Counted from the first letter of the stretch, positions 8,094 to 18,982 are shown. The stretch is 64,000 nt of DNA from Bacteroides caecigallinarum (GCF_016901995.1 NZ_JACJLE010000019.1:1-64000), one strand, 5' to 3'. Made by a program: numbers and translations. Notes: a model not told the origin generated them from the sequence alone.

Positions 8094-10687
8094 ATGAAAA
8101 CGAAACTATTGAAAAATGTCTTTTCGAGTGCAATTATTACGGGGTTTATTGCATTCTCAGTGTCATGTACGGTAAAGCAGGAAAATGATGTTTGCCGCGT
8201 TGCTGCGTTAAATGATTCTATATGGAAGTGTTCATCATGGATATCTGTCTCGGATGCGCCGGTGGTGACCGGAAAGGTCATCGACGGAACACGTTCGGCT
8301 GATGGTGCCAGCTGGTTTGTTACTACTGTTACTAACAGTAAGGACGTCAGGCAGGCCCTATGGATGACAACAGGTCTGGGGGTATATGATATATATGTAA
8401 ACGGCACATTGGCTGGTGATGAAATATTGAAACCAGGTTTTACCCATTATCAGAAAACCAGACTGTCTTTTACTTATGATATAACTAATGTATATAATTC
8501 AGACAAAGGAGAAGAAAACATTTTGTCGGCACAGGTAACTCCCGGATGGTGGGCAGATAAAATAATAACACCTTATAATAATGCAGGTATGATAGGTAAG
8601 AAATGTGCATTCCGCTCTGTCCTTGAATTGACATATACCGATGGAACCAAGGAATATGTCGGTACTGATACCGAAAAGTGGAAAGCCGGTATTGCCGGAC
8701 CTGTTACACATGCCGCTATCTTTGATGGGGAAGACTATGATGCGCGTATATTACCGGGATATGAAACTCCGGAAAAACTTTCCAAGCCTGAATTGAATAC
8801 CGAATTTAAAGGTGAAATAATTCCGTCTGTTGGAGCTGATGTGTATTTCCGCAAAGATCTCGCCCTGCCACCTGCAGAGGTATATATTTGGAAAGGTGTA
8901 ACCGGAGAAAGTGATGATGAGTATGGTAAGGTCAATATTCTCAGGAAATACAGTCCTGAAGAAACCATTACAGTTTCATCTGGTGAAAATCTTGTTGTTG
9001 ATATCGGTCAGAACTGTGCTGCTGTACCTTCATTCGTTTTTCAGGCCGAGGAAGGTACTGTATTGGAGTGTTTCCCGTCAGAACTTCTTAATGACGGCAA
9101 TGGCGCTAAAAGCCGTGGTATGGACGGACCGGAAGGAAGTGTACACCGTCTGAATCTGAGAATACCTGATGACGGTATGAGGCTTAAATATATATTCCCG
9201 TCATGTGAGTCGTATGTGGAGTTCTGTCCTCGTAATACGTTTTTCGGCTATCGTTTTGTTACAATACGTACTTCAGGTGATGTCAGTATCAAAAGCATAA
9301 GATCCGTTCCTGTCACTTCTATAAAAAAGGAAATGGAAACCGGAAAAATTACAACCGGCAATGAAATGGTGAATAAACTTATATCAAATACAGTGTGGGG
9401 CATGCGCTCGAATTATCTGTCGGTACCTACAGATTGTCCGCAGCGTAATGAAAGGCTTGGTTGGACTGCTGATACTCAGGTCTTTGCCGAAACCGGTACA
9501 TTCTTTGCAAATACATTGTCATTCTTTCATAAATGGATGAGAGATATGATGGATACACAAAGCGAAACAGGCGGCTTCCCCGGTGTAGCTCCTTTGGCAC
9601 AATATGGTGGTGAGATGATGAGAGTGGGATGGGCAGATGCAGGAATAATTGTTCCATGGACAATGTGGAAACAGTATGGAGATGCCGGTATAATAGAACA
9701 GTGCTGGGAGTCTATGGAGAAATATATCAATCACGTAAACGATACAAAATATGACCATAATGTATTGAAGGAAGAAAACATGAATTACCAGTGGGCCGAC
9801 TGGCTTAGTTATGAGCCGCTTGAAAGTTGTGGCGGTGGAGCTTTCGGTAAAAACAGAAAAGGAAATCCGGGCCCTCTTCCGGATGCCGTTGATTACTGGA
9901 ATTATCTGAGTGCATCATATTGGATAATTGATGCCGGCATGATGCGTGATATGGCTTTGGCTACCGGTAGGGATGCTTCACGTTATGAGAATATGGTTGC
10001 TGAGGCAAAAGCATATGTCAAGGGTAAATTCTTGACAGCCGACGGAAAATTCAAGACTGATGTTCTTAATACTATGCAGACTCCTGCGCTTTTTGCACTT
10101 AAAAACGGATTGGTGGAAGGTGAAGCAAAAACTTCTTTAATTTCACGTTTGAGGAATAATTTTGCGGAACACGGCAATTGTCTGCAGACCGGTTTCTTGG
10201 GAACTTCGATACTAATGCCTGTACTGACAGAAAATGGAATGTCGGACATTGCATGGGAATTGCTTCTCCAAAGAAAAAATCCGAGTTGGTTATATTCCAT
10301 CGACAATGGTGCAACCACAATATGGGAAAGATGGAACAGCTACATGATAGAGTCCGGTATGGGACCCAAAGGCATGAACAGTTTCAATCACTATGCTTAC
10401 GGAGTGGTGTGTGAATGGATTTGGGAGAGCGTTGCCGGTATTGCATCCGATCCTGATGTCCCGGTTTCAGGCATATAATAATGAAACCGGTGCCTGACAA
10501 GAGGATAGGATTTGTAGATGCTGTATATGATTCTGCATCAGGGCGTATAAAGAGTTCGTGGAAATACGAGGGCGATACATGGATTTGGGAGTTTACTGTT
10601 CCTGAAGGTTGTACCGCATCGGTAACTCTTCCTGGTGAGGAAGTGGCAAAAGAATATGGTGCTGGAGATTACAGAATTGTAAGATAA
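8094..10687 (+). pseudogene. GH78 alpha-L-rhamnosidase lipoprotein, broken by a -1 frameshift near the C-terminus
   Basis: The first frame (8094-10478) codes about 794 residues. A lipoprotein signal (lipobox FSVSC) is followed by beta-sandwich domains and the (alpha/alpha)6 barrel of GH78, with motifs DCPQRNERLGWTADTQVF, GWADAGIIVPW and TIWERWNSY. It then ends prematurely after DPDVPVSGI. The second frame (about 10464-10687) supplies the missing C-terminal domain (MKPVPDKRIGFVDAVY). Restoring one G in the cccggtttc run near 10461-10466 gives PGFRHIIMKPVPD, the expected family sequence across the break. The enzyme would release alpha-L-rhamnose from glycans. The catalytic barrel is intact, so a shortened product may still be made. 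Confidence 0.88.
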
Positions 10688-10815
10688 TAATATGAGTGAG
10701 CCTTTAAAAGAAATATATCTTTATCGCAGCAACACTCAATCACCATTCTAGGGTAGAGTAGCGTTTCTCCTTCTTTATGGAGATTTCTCATTTCCTGCAT
10801 TACGTATTTTGCCAT
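10669..10815 (-). pseudogene. 5' fragment of an HU-like DNA-binding protein gene
   Basis: The minus strand holds a 48-codon frame whose first 27 residues, MAKYVMQEMRNLHKEG followed by ETLLYPRMVIE, look like the N-terminus of Bacteroidota HU-like DNA-binding proteins, which usually exceed 100 residues. After about residue 27 the sequence (CCCDKDIFLLKAHS) no longer resembles the family. The frame stops within the 3' end of the rhamnosidase gene. I infer a gene fragment left by a deletion or rearrangement, with the junction near 10690-10735. Recognition is by remembered consensus. Confidence 0.6.
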
Positions 10816-10972
10816 AGTCCGTAAAATTTTATTAGGTTAGTATAAAAGTTTTTTCTCCCGTTAGTAAAGTTTATTTTATGCTTTTATAATCTATAAATAT
10901 AAGTTGTGTTTATATAAATCACAGTTTGAAATACGATTCTGTCATGACTAAATTTGAAAACTTCAGTTTTCA

Positions 10973-11004
10973 TTTGTTTTTGCGCTCACCTTTTGCTAAT
11001 TTTG
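10973..11004 (+). promoter_or_regulatory. Promoter of the class A PBP gene
   Basis: TTTG (10973-10976), 20 bases, TAATTTTG (10997-11004). It sits about 60 bases before the ATG at 11066 and is the only good match in the 10816-11065 spacer, which otherwise shows nothing else recognisable. Confidence 0.72.
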
Positions 11005-11065
11005 TGCCGATTTGTTTCCTTTTTGGAGAATTAGGGAACTGATATGTAACAAATAAGCTATTTCA

Positions 11066-13393
11066 ATGAGAAAAACTTTTATCATCGTACTTTGGGCGTT
11101 GCTGCTGATAGGAATACTGGCAACGTATATAATATTTTCTGCTATCTCGGATGGCAAGATAGGATATGTGCCACCTATCGAGGAACTGGAAAATCCTAAT
11201 CTAAAGTTTGCCACACAGGTTATTTCTGACGACGGAAAGGTATTGGGAACGTGGTCGCTCAGCAAGGAAAACCGTCTGTATGTAGGTTACGAGGACTTGT
11301 CGCCAAATCTGGTGCATGCTCTTGTGGCTACAGAAGATGTGCGTTTCAGCGAACATTCCGGTATAGATGCGCGAGCATTCATGCGTGCCCTTATCAAGCG
11401 TGGTGTGTTCATGCAGAAGAATGCCGGTGGTGGTAGTACTATTACCCAGCAGTTGGCAAAGCAGTTCTATTCGCCTACAGCCGACAATGTGATGGAACGT
11501 CTGCTGCAGAAACCTATCGAATGGGTGATTGCCGTTAAGCTGGAACGTTATTACACCAAAGAGGAAATCCTTACGATGTATCTCAATAAGTTCGACTTCT
11601 TAAACAATGCCGTTGGTATAAAGACAGCTGCAGGCACTTATTTCTCAAAAGAGCCTAAGGATCTGAGCATTGAAGAGGCTGCCACACTTATCGGTATGTG
11701 TAAGAATCCTTCGCTGTATAATCCGCGCCGTTTCAACGAACGTACTCGTGGACGTCGAAATGTAGTGCTCGACCAGATGCGTAAGGCTGGTTATCTGACT
11801 GAGGCTGAACGTGACTCACTTCAGGCATTGCCATTGGTATTGAGATACAGACCGGTTGACCATAATGACGGTCTGGCTACATACTTCAGGGAATATCTCC
11901 GAGGTGTGCTGAATGCCAAGAAACCGGTGAAGAAGAATTACCGTGGCTGGCAGATGCAGAAGTTCTACGAAGATTCCCTTGCATGGGAAACAAATCCTCT
12001 GTACGGATGGTGTGCCAAGAACAAGAAAAAGGATGGTTCAAACTATAATCTTTATACAGACGGTCTGAAGATTTATACCACTATAAATTCGCGTATGCAG
12101 CAGTATGCCGAAGAGGCGGTACAGGAGCATGTGGCTGAATACCTGCAGCCTCGTTTCTTCAAGGAAAAGAAAGGCAGAAAGACAGCTCCATATACAAATC
12201 AGCTCTCTAATGAGGAGGTTGAGGCTATCTTGAACCGTTCTATAAGGCAGAGTGAGCGTCGCCGTGTGATGAAGGCTGCAGGGTATTCGGATGATGAAAT
12301 CATGAAGGCTTTCAATACTCCGCGTGAGATGACAGTGTTTACATATCAGGGTGAGAAGGACACTATCATGACTCCTCTTGACTCTATTAAATACTACAAG
12401 CATTTCCTTCGTGCCGGATTTATGTCGATGGACCCAATTACAGGATATGTGAAAGCATATGTGGGCGGACCTAACTATGACAACTTCAAGTATGATATGG
12501 CTATGGTGGGACGCCGTCAGGTTGGATCTACCATCAAACCGTACCTGTATTCGCTTGCAATGGAAAACGGTTTCTCTCCATGCGACGAGACAAGAAACGT
12601 TGAGGGAACTTATTTCGATGAGAATGGTATTGCATGGACTCCGAGAAACAGTTCGAAGAAGCATTATGGCGAGATTGTTACCCTGAAATGGGGTCTTGCA
12701 AATTCAAACAACTGGATTTCGGCTTATCTGATGAGCAAGCTTAATCCTTATGAGTTAGTTAGATTGATTCATTCGTTCGGTGTTCTTAATAAGGAGATAC
12801 AGCCTACGATATCATTGTGCCTCGGACCTTGCGAAATTTCGGTTGGCGAAATGGTAAGCGCATACACGGCTTTCGTGAACAAGGGAATACGTACGGCACC
12901 GTTGTTCGTCACACGTATAGAGGACAACGATGGTAACGTTTTGGCAACATTCTCTCCACAGGTCAACGAGGTGATAAGCGAAAGCAGTGCCTACAAGATG
13001 CTTGTAATGCTTCGTGCGGTAATCAATGAAGGTACCGGTGGACGTGTAAGACGACTGTATCACATCACTGCTGATATGGGCGGTAAGACAGGTACTACGA
13101 ATAATAACTCCGACGGTTGGTTTATGGGCTTCACTCCAAGTCTGGTGTCCGGATGTTGGGTAGGAGGCGAGGAACGTGACATTCACTTCGACCGTATGGC
13201 TGACGGACAGGGTGCTTCAATGGCTCTTCCTATTTGGGGTATATATATGAATAAGGTTTATGCCGACAAGACTTTGGGATATTCGCAGGAAGAGAAATTC
13301 GATATTCCTGATGAGTTCGATCCATGTAAGGATAAGGTTTCTGAACTGGAAGAAGAGAATACAAGTCGTCTTGATGACTTATTCTTCCAATGA
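11066..13393 (+). CDS. Penicillin-binding protein 1A (bifunctional glycosyltransferase/transpeptidase)
   Basis: A 775-residue class A PBP. The N-terminal membrane anchor spans about residues 5-28. The GT51 glycosyltransferase has catalytic Glu90 in ATEDVRFSEHSGID and the motif GGGSTITQQLAKQ. The transpeptidase has the acylation serine in GSTIKP (Ser488, Lys491), SNN in LANSNNW and KTGT (674-677). It polymerises and cross-links peptidoglycan on the periplasmic face. All catalytic motifs are present. It is monocistronic, with its own promoter and a strong terminator at 13441. Confidence 0.96.
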   Translation: MRKTFIIVLWALLLIGILATYIIFSAISDGKIGYVPPIEELENPNLKFATQVISDDGKVLGTWSLSKENRLYVGYEDLSPNLVHALVATEDVRFSEHSGIDARAFMRALIKRGVFMQKNAGGGSTITQQLAKQFYSPTADNVMERLLQKPIEWVIAVKLERYYTKEEILTMYLNKFDFLNNAVGIKTAAGTYFSKEPKDLSIEEAATLIGMCKNPSLYNPRRFNERTRGRRNVVLDQMRKAGYLTEAERDSLQALPLVLRYRPVDHNDGLATYFREYLRGVLNAKKPVKKNYRGWQMQKFYEDSLAWETNPLYGWCAKNKKKDGSNYNLYTDGLKIYTTINSRMQQYAEEAVQEHVAEYLQPRFFKEKKGRKTAPYTNQLSNEEVEAILNRSIRQSERRRVMKAAGYSDDEIMKAFNTPREMTVFTYQGEKDTIMTPLDSIKYYKHFLRAGFMSMDPITGYVKAYVGGPNYDNFKYDMAMVGRRQVGSTIKPYLYSLAMENGFSPCDETRNVEGTYFDENGIAWTPRNSSKKHYGEIVTLKWGLANSNNWISAYLMSKLNPYELVRLIHSFGVLNKEIQPTISLCLGPCEISVGEMVSAYTAFVNKGIRTAPLFVTRIEDNDGNVLATFSPQVNEVISESSAYKMLVMLRAVINEGTGGRVRRLYHITADMGGKTGTTNNNSDGWFMGFTPSLVSGCWVGGEERDIHFDRMADGQGASMALPIWGIYMNKVYADKTLGYSQEEKFDIPDEFDPCKDKVSELEEENTSRLDDLFFQ

Positions 13394-13440
13394 TGATAAG
13401 ATTTAAGCGGCATTTAAATTCCGTTTAGATCATAACAAAT

Positions 13441-13496
13441 AAAATCGCGCTTTGACGTTTCCTGTAGGACAGGGGAGTCAAAGCGCGATTTTTATT
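13441..13496. terminator. Bidirectional terminator after the PBP gene
   Basis: Perfect 16-base arms (aaaatcgcgctttgac at 13441-13456 and its complement at 13477-13492) with a T-rich tail. Placed between the convergent PBP gene (plus) and the S46 peptidase operon (minus). Confidence 0.93.
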
Positions 13497-13521
13497 TATT
13501 CACTGTTGTTTGGAAATAGGC

Positions 13522-15684
13522 TTATTTGATGATTGTCATTTCATCAATCAGATGTCCTGCACCTGCAAACTTGTCGATGATAAACAGTGTGTATCTGATG
13601 TCAACACATGCGGCACGCTGCAACTGTGGGTTGTAGGCAATGTCGCCTGTAAGTCCTTCGTAGTTACGATCGAAACCTGTTCCTATCAGCTCACCTTTGC
13701 TGTTGAATACAGGAGAACCGGAGTTACCTCCTGTGTTGTCTGTTCCTGTGGCAAAGCATATAGGCATGCGTCCGTCAGGCATTGCGTATGGGCCGAAATC
13801 TTTCTTTTCATACAGTTCCTTAAGTTTTGCAGGAACAACGAATTCAGGGTTGTTAGGATCTTCTTTCTCCATAACACCTTTCAGTGTTGTGTAGTACAGA
13901 TACTCCATTCCGTCTGCCGGTTCGTAAGAACCAATTTTGCCGTAAGTAAGTCTCAGTGTAGAGTTGGCATCAGGATAAACCGGTGTGCCGTTCTTGGCTT
14001 TCAGTTCAAGCATTCCGGCTACCCATGTCTTGTGTGCAAGATTATATGCGTCTGTTTCGGCTTTCATTGCATTTGATGTAGCGTTGTATCCGTCCTTTAC
14101 AGACTTGGAATATTGTACCATCAGGTCTTCACGAAGAGTCTTGGTGTCAGGATTCTGAAGGAAAGCATCAAGTGCAGCCTGACTTCTGAAGATAGATTTG
14201 TCGAAACATGCGTCAACAAAAGCATCTGTATTTCCGCCGAAGTTCTCGTTTATCTGCTTGAAGATGCTTATGCGCTGTTCTGCCGGAATTAATTTTGCAT
14301 AAAGAGCAATAAGCTGTTTTGAAACTTTGCGGTCAACTTCCGGATTGTAGTCCTTGTTGTAGAACTTCTTGTAAGCTTCTTTCAGGTTTTCTGTCTCTTC
14401 CTTTATGGCTTTCTTGTCGTTAGCTTCTATAGCGTTACGGAGTGCGTCTGTGTCAGGAACCTTGTAGAACTCTGTTCCCAGCATTAGCGCTTCGTAGATA
14501 GCCTGCTGATGATAAACGGCATTTCTGCGTTTTGCCACTATTGAGCGGATAGCATCGAAAGCTTCCTTGTAACTGTTGTTACCTATTTCACGGCCATATT
14601 CCAGAAGGTGTTCCTGCTGTTCTTTCTTCTTGTCGAGAACTTTCAGTTTGATCAACCCTTCGTTCATTCCTATTGCGTTCTTCCAGTAGTTGGCAGACGA
14701 TGCGTATTTGGCTGCATACTGTATGCGTGTCTTTGCATCTTTTGCCATTTCTTCGCCAAGCACTCTGAGGCGTACGCCGCGGATAGTGTCGCGCATGAAG
14801 TTTGTGGTCTGCATGCGTTCTTCCACTTCGTCGCTTATCATGTATCTCCAGTTTCTTCCCGGAAATCCCATAACGAATGTAAAGTCACCTTCTTTCACTC
14901 CTTTCAGGTTGATTGCGATATGTTTCTTCACTTTCAGAGGAACGTTGGTTGCACTGTAGTTGGCTGGCTTTCCGTTCTTGTCGGCATAGATGCGGAACAT
15001 TGAGAAGTCGCCGCAGTGGCGAGGCCACATCCAGTTGTCTGTATCGGCTCCGAACTTTCCTATTGATGAAGGAGGCGCGCCCACCATACGGATATCCTTA
15101 TATACTGTCTTTACGAAAAGATAGTATTTGTTGGCTCCATAGAAAGGCTTGAGCTCCAGAACTGTGAATTCGTCTGTCTTGATTTTCTCTTTCTTGGCAA
15201 ATCTTGCAGCCACTTTCGAAAGATATGACGGTGACAGGTAGTTCAGCCCTTCCGGGTCTTCATCTTTCTTAAGTTGTTCCTTGACGTAAGTTGTGACATC
15301 AAGTATCTTGTCGATGAAAGTGATTGTAAGTCCTTCGCAAGGTAATTCCTGTTCGCGTGTCATTGCCCAGAAGCCGTCTGTCAGATAGTCGTGCTCTACA
15401 GAACTGTGCTGCTGTATGTAGCCGTATCCGCAATGATGGTTGGTAAGAACAAGACCTTCGGCTGAGATTACCTCGCCTGTGCATCCGCCACCGAAGTGAA
15501 CCACAGCATCTTTCAGCGATATGTTGTCGGGCGAATAAACATCGTCTATGCTGATGTCAAGCCCCAAATCGTACATTACTGCCGCATTCTGTTTTTTCAG
15601 GTCGGTCAGCATCCACATTCCCTCGTCGGCATGTCCGGCGAGGGTGAATGTGGTGAGTAGTGATAGTAATATCGTTTTTTTCAT
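13522..15684 (-). CDS. dpp11: S46-family dipeptidyl-peptidase, DPP11-type (Asp/Glu specificity predicted)
   Basis: A 720-residue secreted serine peptidase with signal peptide [19 protein letters not shown]. The S46 catalytic region includes TNHHCGY (His83/84) and GNSGSP (Ser655). The specificity residue 18 positions after the catalytic serine is arginine (Arg673, in GFDRNYEG), as in Porphyromonas gingivalis DPP11, which removes dipeptides with acidic P1 residues. It starts at the stop of the upstream paralogue (TAATG, 1-base overlap), so the two are coupled. Role: periplasmic peptide catabolism. Confidence 0.9.
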   Translation of the reverse strand: MKKTILLSLLTTFTLAGHADEGMWMLTDLKKQNAAVMYDLGLDISIDDVYSPDNISLKDAVVHFGGGCTGEVISAEGLVLTNHHCGYGYIQQHSSVEHDYLTDGFWAMTREQELPCEGLTITFIDKILDVTTYVKEQLKKDEDPEGLNYLSPSYLSKVAARFAKKEKIKTDEFTVLELKPFYGANKYYLFVKTVYKDIRMVGAPPSSIGKFGADTDNWMWPRHCGDFSMFRIYADKNGKPANYSATNVPLKVKKHIAINLKGVKEGDFTFVMGFPGRNWRYMISDEVEERMQTTNFMRDTIRGVRLRVLGEEMAKDAKTRIQYAAKYASSANYWKNAIGMNEGLIKLKVLDKKKEQQEHLLEYGREIGNNSYKEAFDAIRSIVAKRRNAVYHQQAIYEALMLGTEFYKVPDTDALRNAIEANDKKAIKEETENLKEAYKKFYNKDYNPEVDRKVSKQLIALYAKLIPAEQRISIFKQINENFGGNTDAFVDACFDKSIFRSQAALDAFLQNPDTKTLREDLMVQYSKSVKDGYNATSNAMKAETDAYNLAHKTWVAGMLELKAKNGTPVYPDANSTLRLTYGKIGSYEPADGMEYLYYTTLKGVMEKEDPNNPEFVVPAKLKELYEKKDFGPYAMPDGRMPICFATGTDNTGGNSGSPVFNSKGELIGTGFDRNYEGLTGDIAYNPQLQRAACVDIRYTLFIIDKFAGAGHLIDEMTIIK

Positions 15685-17849
15685 TATTCTACGATTGTCA
15701 TTTCGTCAATAAGATTCTTGCATCCTCCGAGTTTTTCTACAATGAAGAGAACGTAACGGATATCCACTGCAATACAACGCTGAAGGTTGTTGTCGAAGTT
15801 GATGTCTCCGCTCAGTGATTCCCAGTTACCGTCGAATGCACAACCGATAAGCTCTCCGTTGCCGTTCATTACAGGTGAACCAGAGTTACCGCCAGTGATG
15901 TCGTTTGTAGTAAGGAAGCATGTAGGCATTTCACCGTTTGCCATAGCATAACGTCCGAAGTTCTTTGTAGAGTATAGTTCTTTAAGTTTTGCAGGAACCA
16001 CGAATTCAGGGTTCTGTGGGTCTTCTTTTTCCATTACACCTTTCAGAGTAGTGTAGTATTTGTAGTGTACACCGTCTTTAGGATCGTATGGCTTGACATT
16101 TCCGTAAGTCAGACGGATAGTGAAGTTTGCATCAGGTGCTTTTGGTTCCGGTGCATACATTTCGCAAAGTCCTCTCACGTATGTCTTGTGCAGCAGATTG
16201 ATACCTTCGCTTGCAGCTTTAAGCTTTTCAGAAAGTTTCTTGCTCATTTCAGCTTTTGCTTCAGAGTACTGTACCATAAGGTCGTTTTCGATAGCCTCTA
16301 TTGTAGGGTTGCTGATGAACTTGTTGAAGTTTTCTTCGTTAGCGAAAATAGAGTTGTTGTAGCAAGCGTCAATATATGCGTTGTAGTCGCCGTTGAATTT
16401 AGCCTTGATAGTTTCGTAGAACTCAGGAAGAGCATCTGCAGGAACTTTGGAAGCGTAAAGAGGAATCAGGGCTTTTGCTACCTTGCGGTCAACTTCGTGG
16501 TCGTAGTCCTTGTTGTGTACATCTGCAAATTCTTCTTTAAGTGCTTCTACAGCTTTTTCGATATCTTTCTTCTTGTTCTTTTCAAGAGCTTTCTTCAGGT
16601 TGTTGAAGAGAGTGTAAGAAGATTCGAATTCTATACCTGTTCTGAATACTTCGCTGAAATAAGTTGACTGAGTGCGGATAGGTTCAACAGTCTTTACGTA
16701 TTCATCGATTTTTTCAACTACTCCCTGATAGTCGGCATTCTTTTTAGCCATTGCAAATTTAGCGAAACGAGCTTCCTGTTCAGCTTTTGTTTCAAGCACT
16801 TTGTTGTCGATGATGGCTTTATTCATACCGATAGAGTTCTTCCAGTAGTTGCTTGAGCTTGCAAATTTGCTTGCATACTGGATACGAACCTTATCGCTTG
16901 CAGCCATTTCTGCTCTCAACACATTCTGTCTTGCTTCGCGGACTTCAATTCTTGGAGTGTTTGTACCTGTCATTCTCAGTTTCACTTCGCTTTCAGTAAG
17001 ATAGCGGCTTGTGCTTCCAGGGAATCCCATAATCATGGCATAGTCGCCTTCCTGAAGACCTCTCAAAGAGATAGTAAGGTGTTTCTTTGCCTTCAATGGG
17101 ATGTTGTCCTTGCTGTAGTCGGCTGGATTTCCGTTCTTGTCTGTATAGATACGGAACATAGAGAAGTCGCCTGTGTGACGAGGCCACATCCAGTTGTCTG
17201 TTTCACCGCCGAACTTACCGATTGATGAAGGTGGAGCAGCTACCATACGTACGTCTGTATAAGTCTTGATATAGAATACGTAGAATCTGTTACCTTCGTA
17301 GAAAGGTAATGCCATAGTTGTGATGCCAGGAGCTTTCTTCAGGTCGCTTTTTTTCAGGTCGTCGGCAGCAATTTTTTTCAGATATTCGCTTCCGAATGAT
17401 TCGGCTTCTTCAATTTTGCCTTTTTTGATGTCATTATTTACTCTGTCAGTGACGTCAACTATACGTTCAACAAACTTGAATGTCAATCCCGGAGTAGGGA
17501 GTTCTTCTTCCATACTCTTAGCCCAGAAACCGTCTGTCAGATAGTCGTGTTCCACTGAACTGTGCTGCTGGATTGCATCATAACCGCAGTGGTGGTTCGT
17601 TAGGATAAGTCCATTAGGAGAGATGATTTCACCTGTACATCCTCTTCCGAAAATACCTACTGCATCTTTCAGTGTAATCTGTTCAGGATTGTAGATGTCT
17701 GAGATGTTCATTTTCAAACCTTGTGCCTTCATTTTGTCAGCCAGATTCTGCTCTTTCATCAGCTGCAGAAGCCACATTCCTTCGTCCGCCTTCGATGGCG
17801 TGAATACTGAGCACAGAAGTGCCAGTGCCAAAACTTTGATTTTCTTCAT
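15684..17849 (-). CDS. dpp7: S46-family dipeptidyl-peptidase, DPP7-type (hydrophobic P1 predicted)
   Basis: A 721-residue paralogue of the downstream gene, with signal peptide [28 protein letters not shown] (His86/87) and GNSGSP (Ser656) carry the serine-peptidase residues. The specificity position 18 after Ser656 is glycine (Gly674, AFDGNWES), as in DPP7, which prefers hydrophobic or uncharged P1. It is the first gene of a two-gene operon with the DPP11-type enzyme, so together they would trim peptides with either P1 class. Confidence 0.9.
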   Translation of the reverse strand: MKKIKVLALALLCSVFTPSKADEGMWLLQLMKEQNLADKMKAQGLKMNISDIYNPEQITLKDAVGIFGRGCTGEIISPNGLILTNHHCGYDAIQQHSSVEHDYLTDGFWAKSMEEELPTPGLTFKFVERIVDVTDRVNNDIKKGKIEEAESFGSEYLKKIAADDLKKSDLKKAPGITTMALPFYEGNRFYVFYIKTYTDVRMVAAPPSSIGKFGGETDNWMWPRHTGDFSMFRIYTDKNGNPADYSKDNIPLKAKKHLTISLRGLQEGDYAMIMGFPGSTSRYLTESEVKLRMTGTNTPRIEVREARQNVLRAEMAASDKVRIQYASKFASSSNYWKNSIGMNKAIIDNKVLETKAEQEARFAKFAMAKKNADYQGVVEKIDEYVKTVEPIRTQSTYFSEVFRTGIEFESSYTLFNNLKKALEKNKKKDIEKAVEALKEEFADVHNKDYDHEVDRKVAKALIPLYASKVPADALPEFYETIKAKFNGDYNAYIDACYNNSIFANEENFNKFISNPTIEAIENDLMVQYSEAKAEMSKKLSEKLKAASEGINLLHKTYVRGLCEMYAPEPKAPDANFTIRLTYGNVKPYDPKDGVHYKYYTTLKGVMEKEDPQNPEFVVPAKLKELYSTKNFGRYAMANGEMPTCFLTTNDITGGNSGSPVMNGNGELIGCAFDGNWESLSGDINFDNNLQRCIAVDIRYVLFIVEKLGGCKNLIDEMTIVE

Positions 17850-18155
17850 TTGACTATAGTTTTTGAATTGTTATTGTTTAAAAAAGTTCAAAAGTGACCA
17901 ATTGGAAAGTAAAATACATATATACCTTTATCAATGAACACTAAATAGGATACAAAGATAACATTTAAGGACAAAATAAGTTTGTTTTTATGATATAAAA
18001 ATATTCATAATGTAACGAAATATAATCTCTTACATCATGTTTTCATCTTTTTTAAATGTATAATCGTCAAGTATTTAGTATAATTTGTGATAAAAATTTT
18101 CTTATGAAATCATAAAGGAGTTACCTTTGCAGCAGAATAATTTCTTTTTATTTAT
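17850..18155. other. Divergent intergenic region with two -7 elements
   Basis: This AT-rich 306-base spacer contains TATCTTTG on the minus strand at 17953-17960, the likely -7 for dpp7-dpp11. It also has TACCTTTG on the plus strand at 18122-18129, the likely -7 for the DUF4369 gene. Neither has a perfect TTTG at 19 bases. I see no small ORF or RNA structure in it. Confidence 0.5.
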
Positions 18156-18848
18156 ATGTATAGGTTTTGTTTTGTCTTATTATTCATAACTACATTGGTG
18201 TCTTGCGGAAAAAAGTATAAGGTAGATGGCGTAACTTCCGTTTCCAGACTTGATGGCAAGATGCTGTTCATAAAGGTTGTTTCAGGAGACCAGCTTGTCA
18301 GCATAGATTCTGCAGAAGTTATTCATGGATATTTCAGTATGAATGGTAAGGTGGATTCTGTAGTGCTTGCATCGCTTTATATGGACGATGAATGTATTAT
18401 GCCGCTTGTTCTGGAAGAGGGAAATATTAATATTGAAATAGATAATGTAGGCATTTCCATAAAGGGAACTCCTCTTAACGACAGCTTTAATAAATTTATC
18501 GAAGAAAAGACTGCCATTGATGATAAGGCATATGAAGTGGAGAGGGAAGAAAGCCGTATGATCATGGATGGCATAGATATAAATACTGTGCAGGCTGAGA
18601 TAGACAAACAGAGGGCATCTGTAGGAAAACAGATGGATAATTTGGTAAAGACATTTATTCAAACAAATTATGAAAATGTTTTAGGTCCTGGAGTATTTAT
18701 AATGATAGGCAATTCTTTGCCTTATCCGTTTATGACTCCTTTGATGAAGGATATTGTAGATGAGGCTCCTGAAGTGTTCAAGAATAATTATCTGGTAAAA
18801 AACTATATCACGTTGGCTGGTGAGTATAGCGAACAGCCTTTGCAATGA
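18156..18848 (+). CDS. DUF4369-type lipoprotein
   Basis: A 230-residue lipoprotein with lipobox TLVSC (Cys17). Its N-terminal domain resembles DUF4369, with the pattern LDGKMLFIKVV, IDSAEVIHGYFSMNGKV and LEEGNINIEID. In Bacteroidota this domain usually precedes a thioredoxin-like (TlpA/ResA) domain, but this protein ends without a CxxC thioredoxin domain. It may be a truncated or stand-alone form. Its role is unknown; the extracytoplasmic location is inferred from the lipobox. Confidence 0.72.
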   Translation: MYRFCFVLLFITTLVSCGKKYKVDGVTSVSRLDGKMLFIKVVSGDQLVSIDSAEVIHGYFSMNGKVDSVVLASLYMDDECIMPLVLEEGNINIEIDNVGISIKGTPLNDSFNKFIEEKTAIDDKAYEVEREESRMIMDGIDINTVQAEIDKQRASVGKQMDNLVKTFIQTNYENVLGPGVFIMIGNSLPYPFMTPLMKDIVDEAPEVFKNNYLVKNYITLAGEYSEQPLQ

Positions 18849-18974
18849 CTCCTGCAGGGCTGATAATATCATTTTGGAAATCCAGGTAATTAATGGGGAA
18901 AATCACCTATTCGAAATATACAAATCCCTATGATAATATAGGAAATTTCTATTTTAAAGGTAAATTTATCATTC

Positions 18975-18982
18975 TAATTTTG
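18975..18982 (+). promoter_or_regulatory. -7 element of the DUF4251/DUF4136/barrel cluster
   Basis: TAATTTTG matches the Bacteroidota -7 box, 30 bases before the ATG at 19013, which has an AGGAGA Shine-Dalgarno-like sequence. A clear -33 TTTG is not seen. Confidence 0.5.

Noticed and set aside
12038-12664. 208-residue minus-strand open frame inside the PBP1A gene
   Set aside because: It runs antisense through the transpeptidase domain, has a His/Cys/Ser-rich composition unlike a real protein, and lacks a ribosome site; PBP1A is intact in the other strand.
13510-14076. 188-residue plus-strand frame across the end of the DPP11-type gene
   Set aside because: Antisense shadow of a well-supported S46 gene, with excess Cys and Val and no start signal.
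16065-16667. 200-residue plus-strand frame inside the DPP7-type gene
   Set aside because: Antisense shadow; low-complexity Phe/Val text produced by the codon bias of the real gene.
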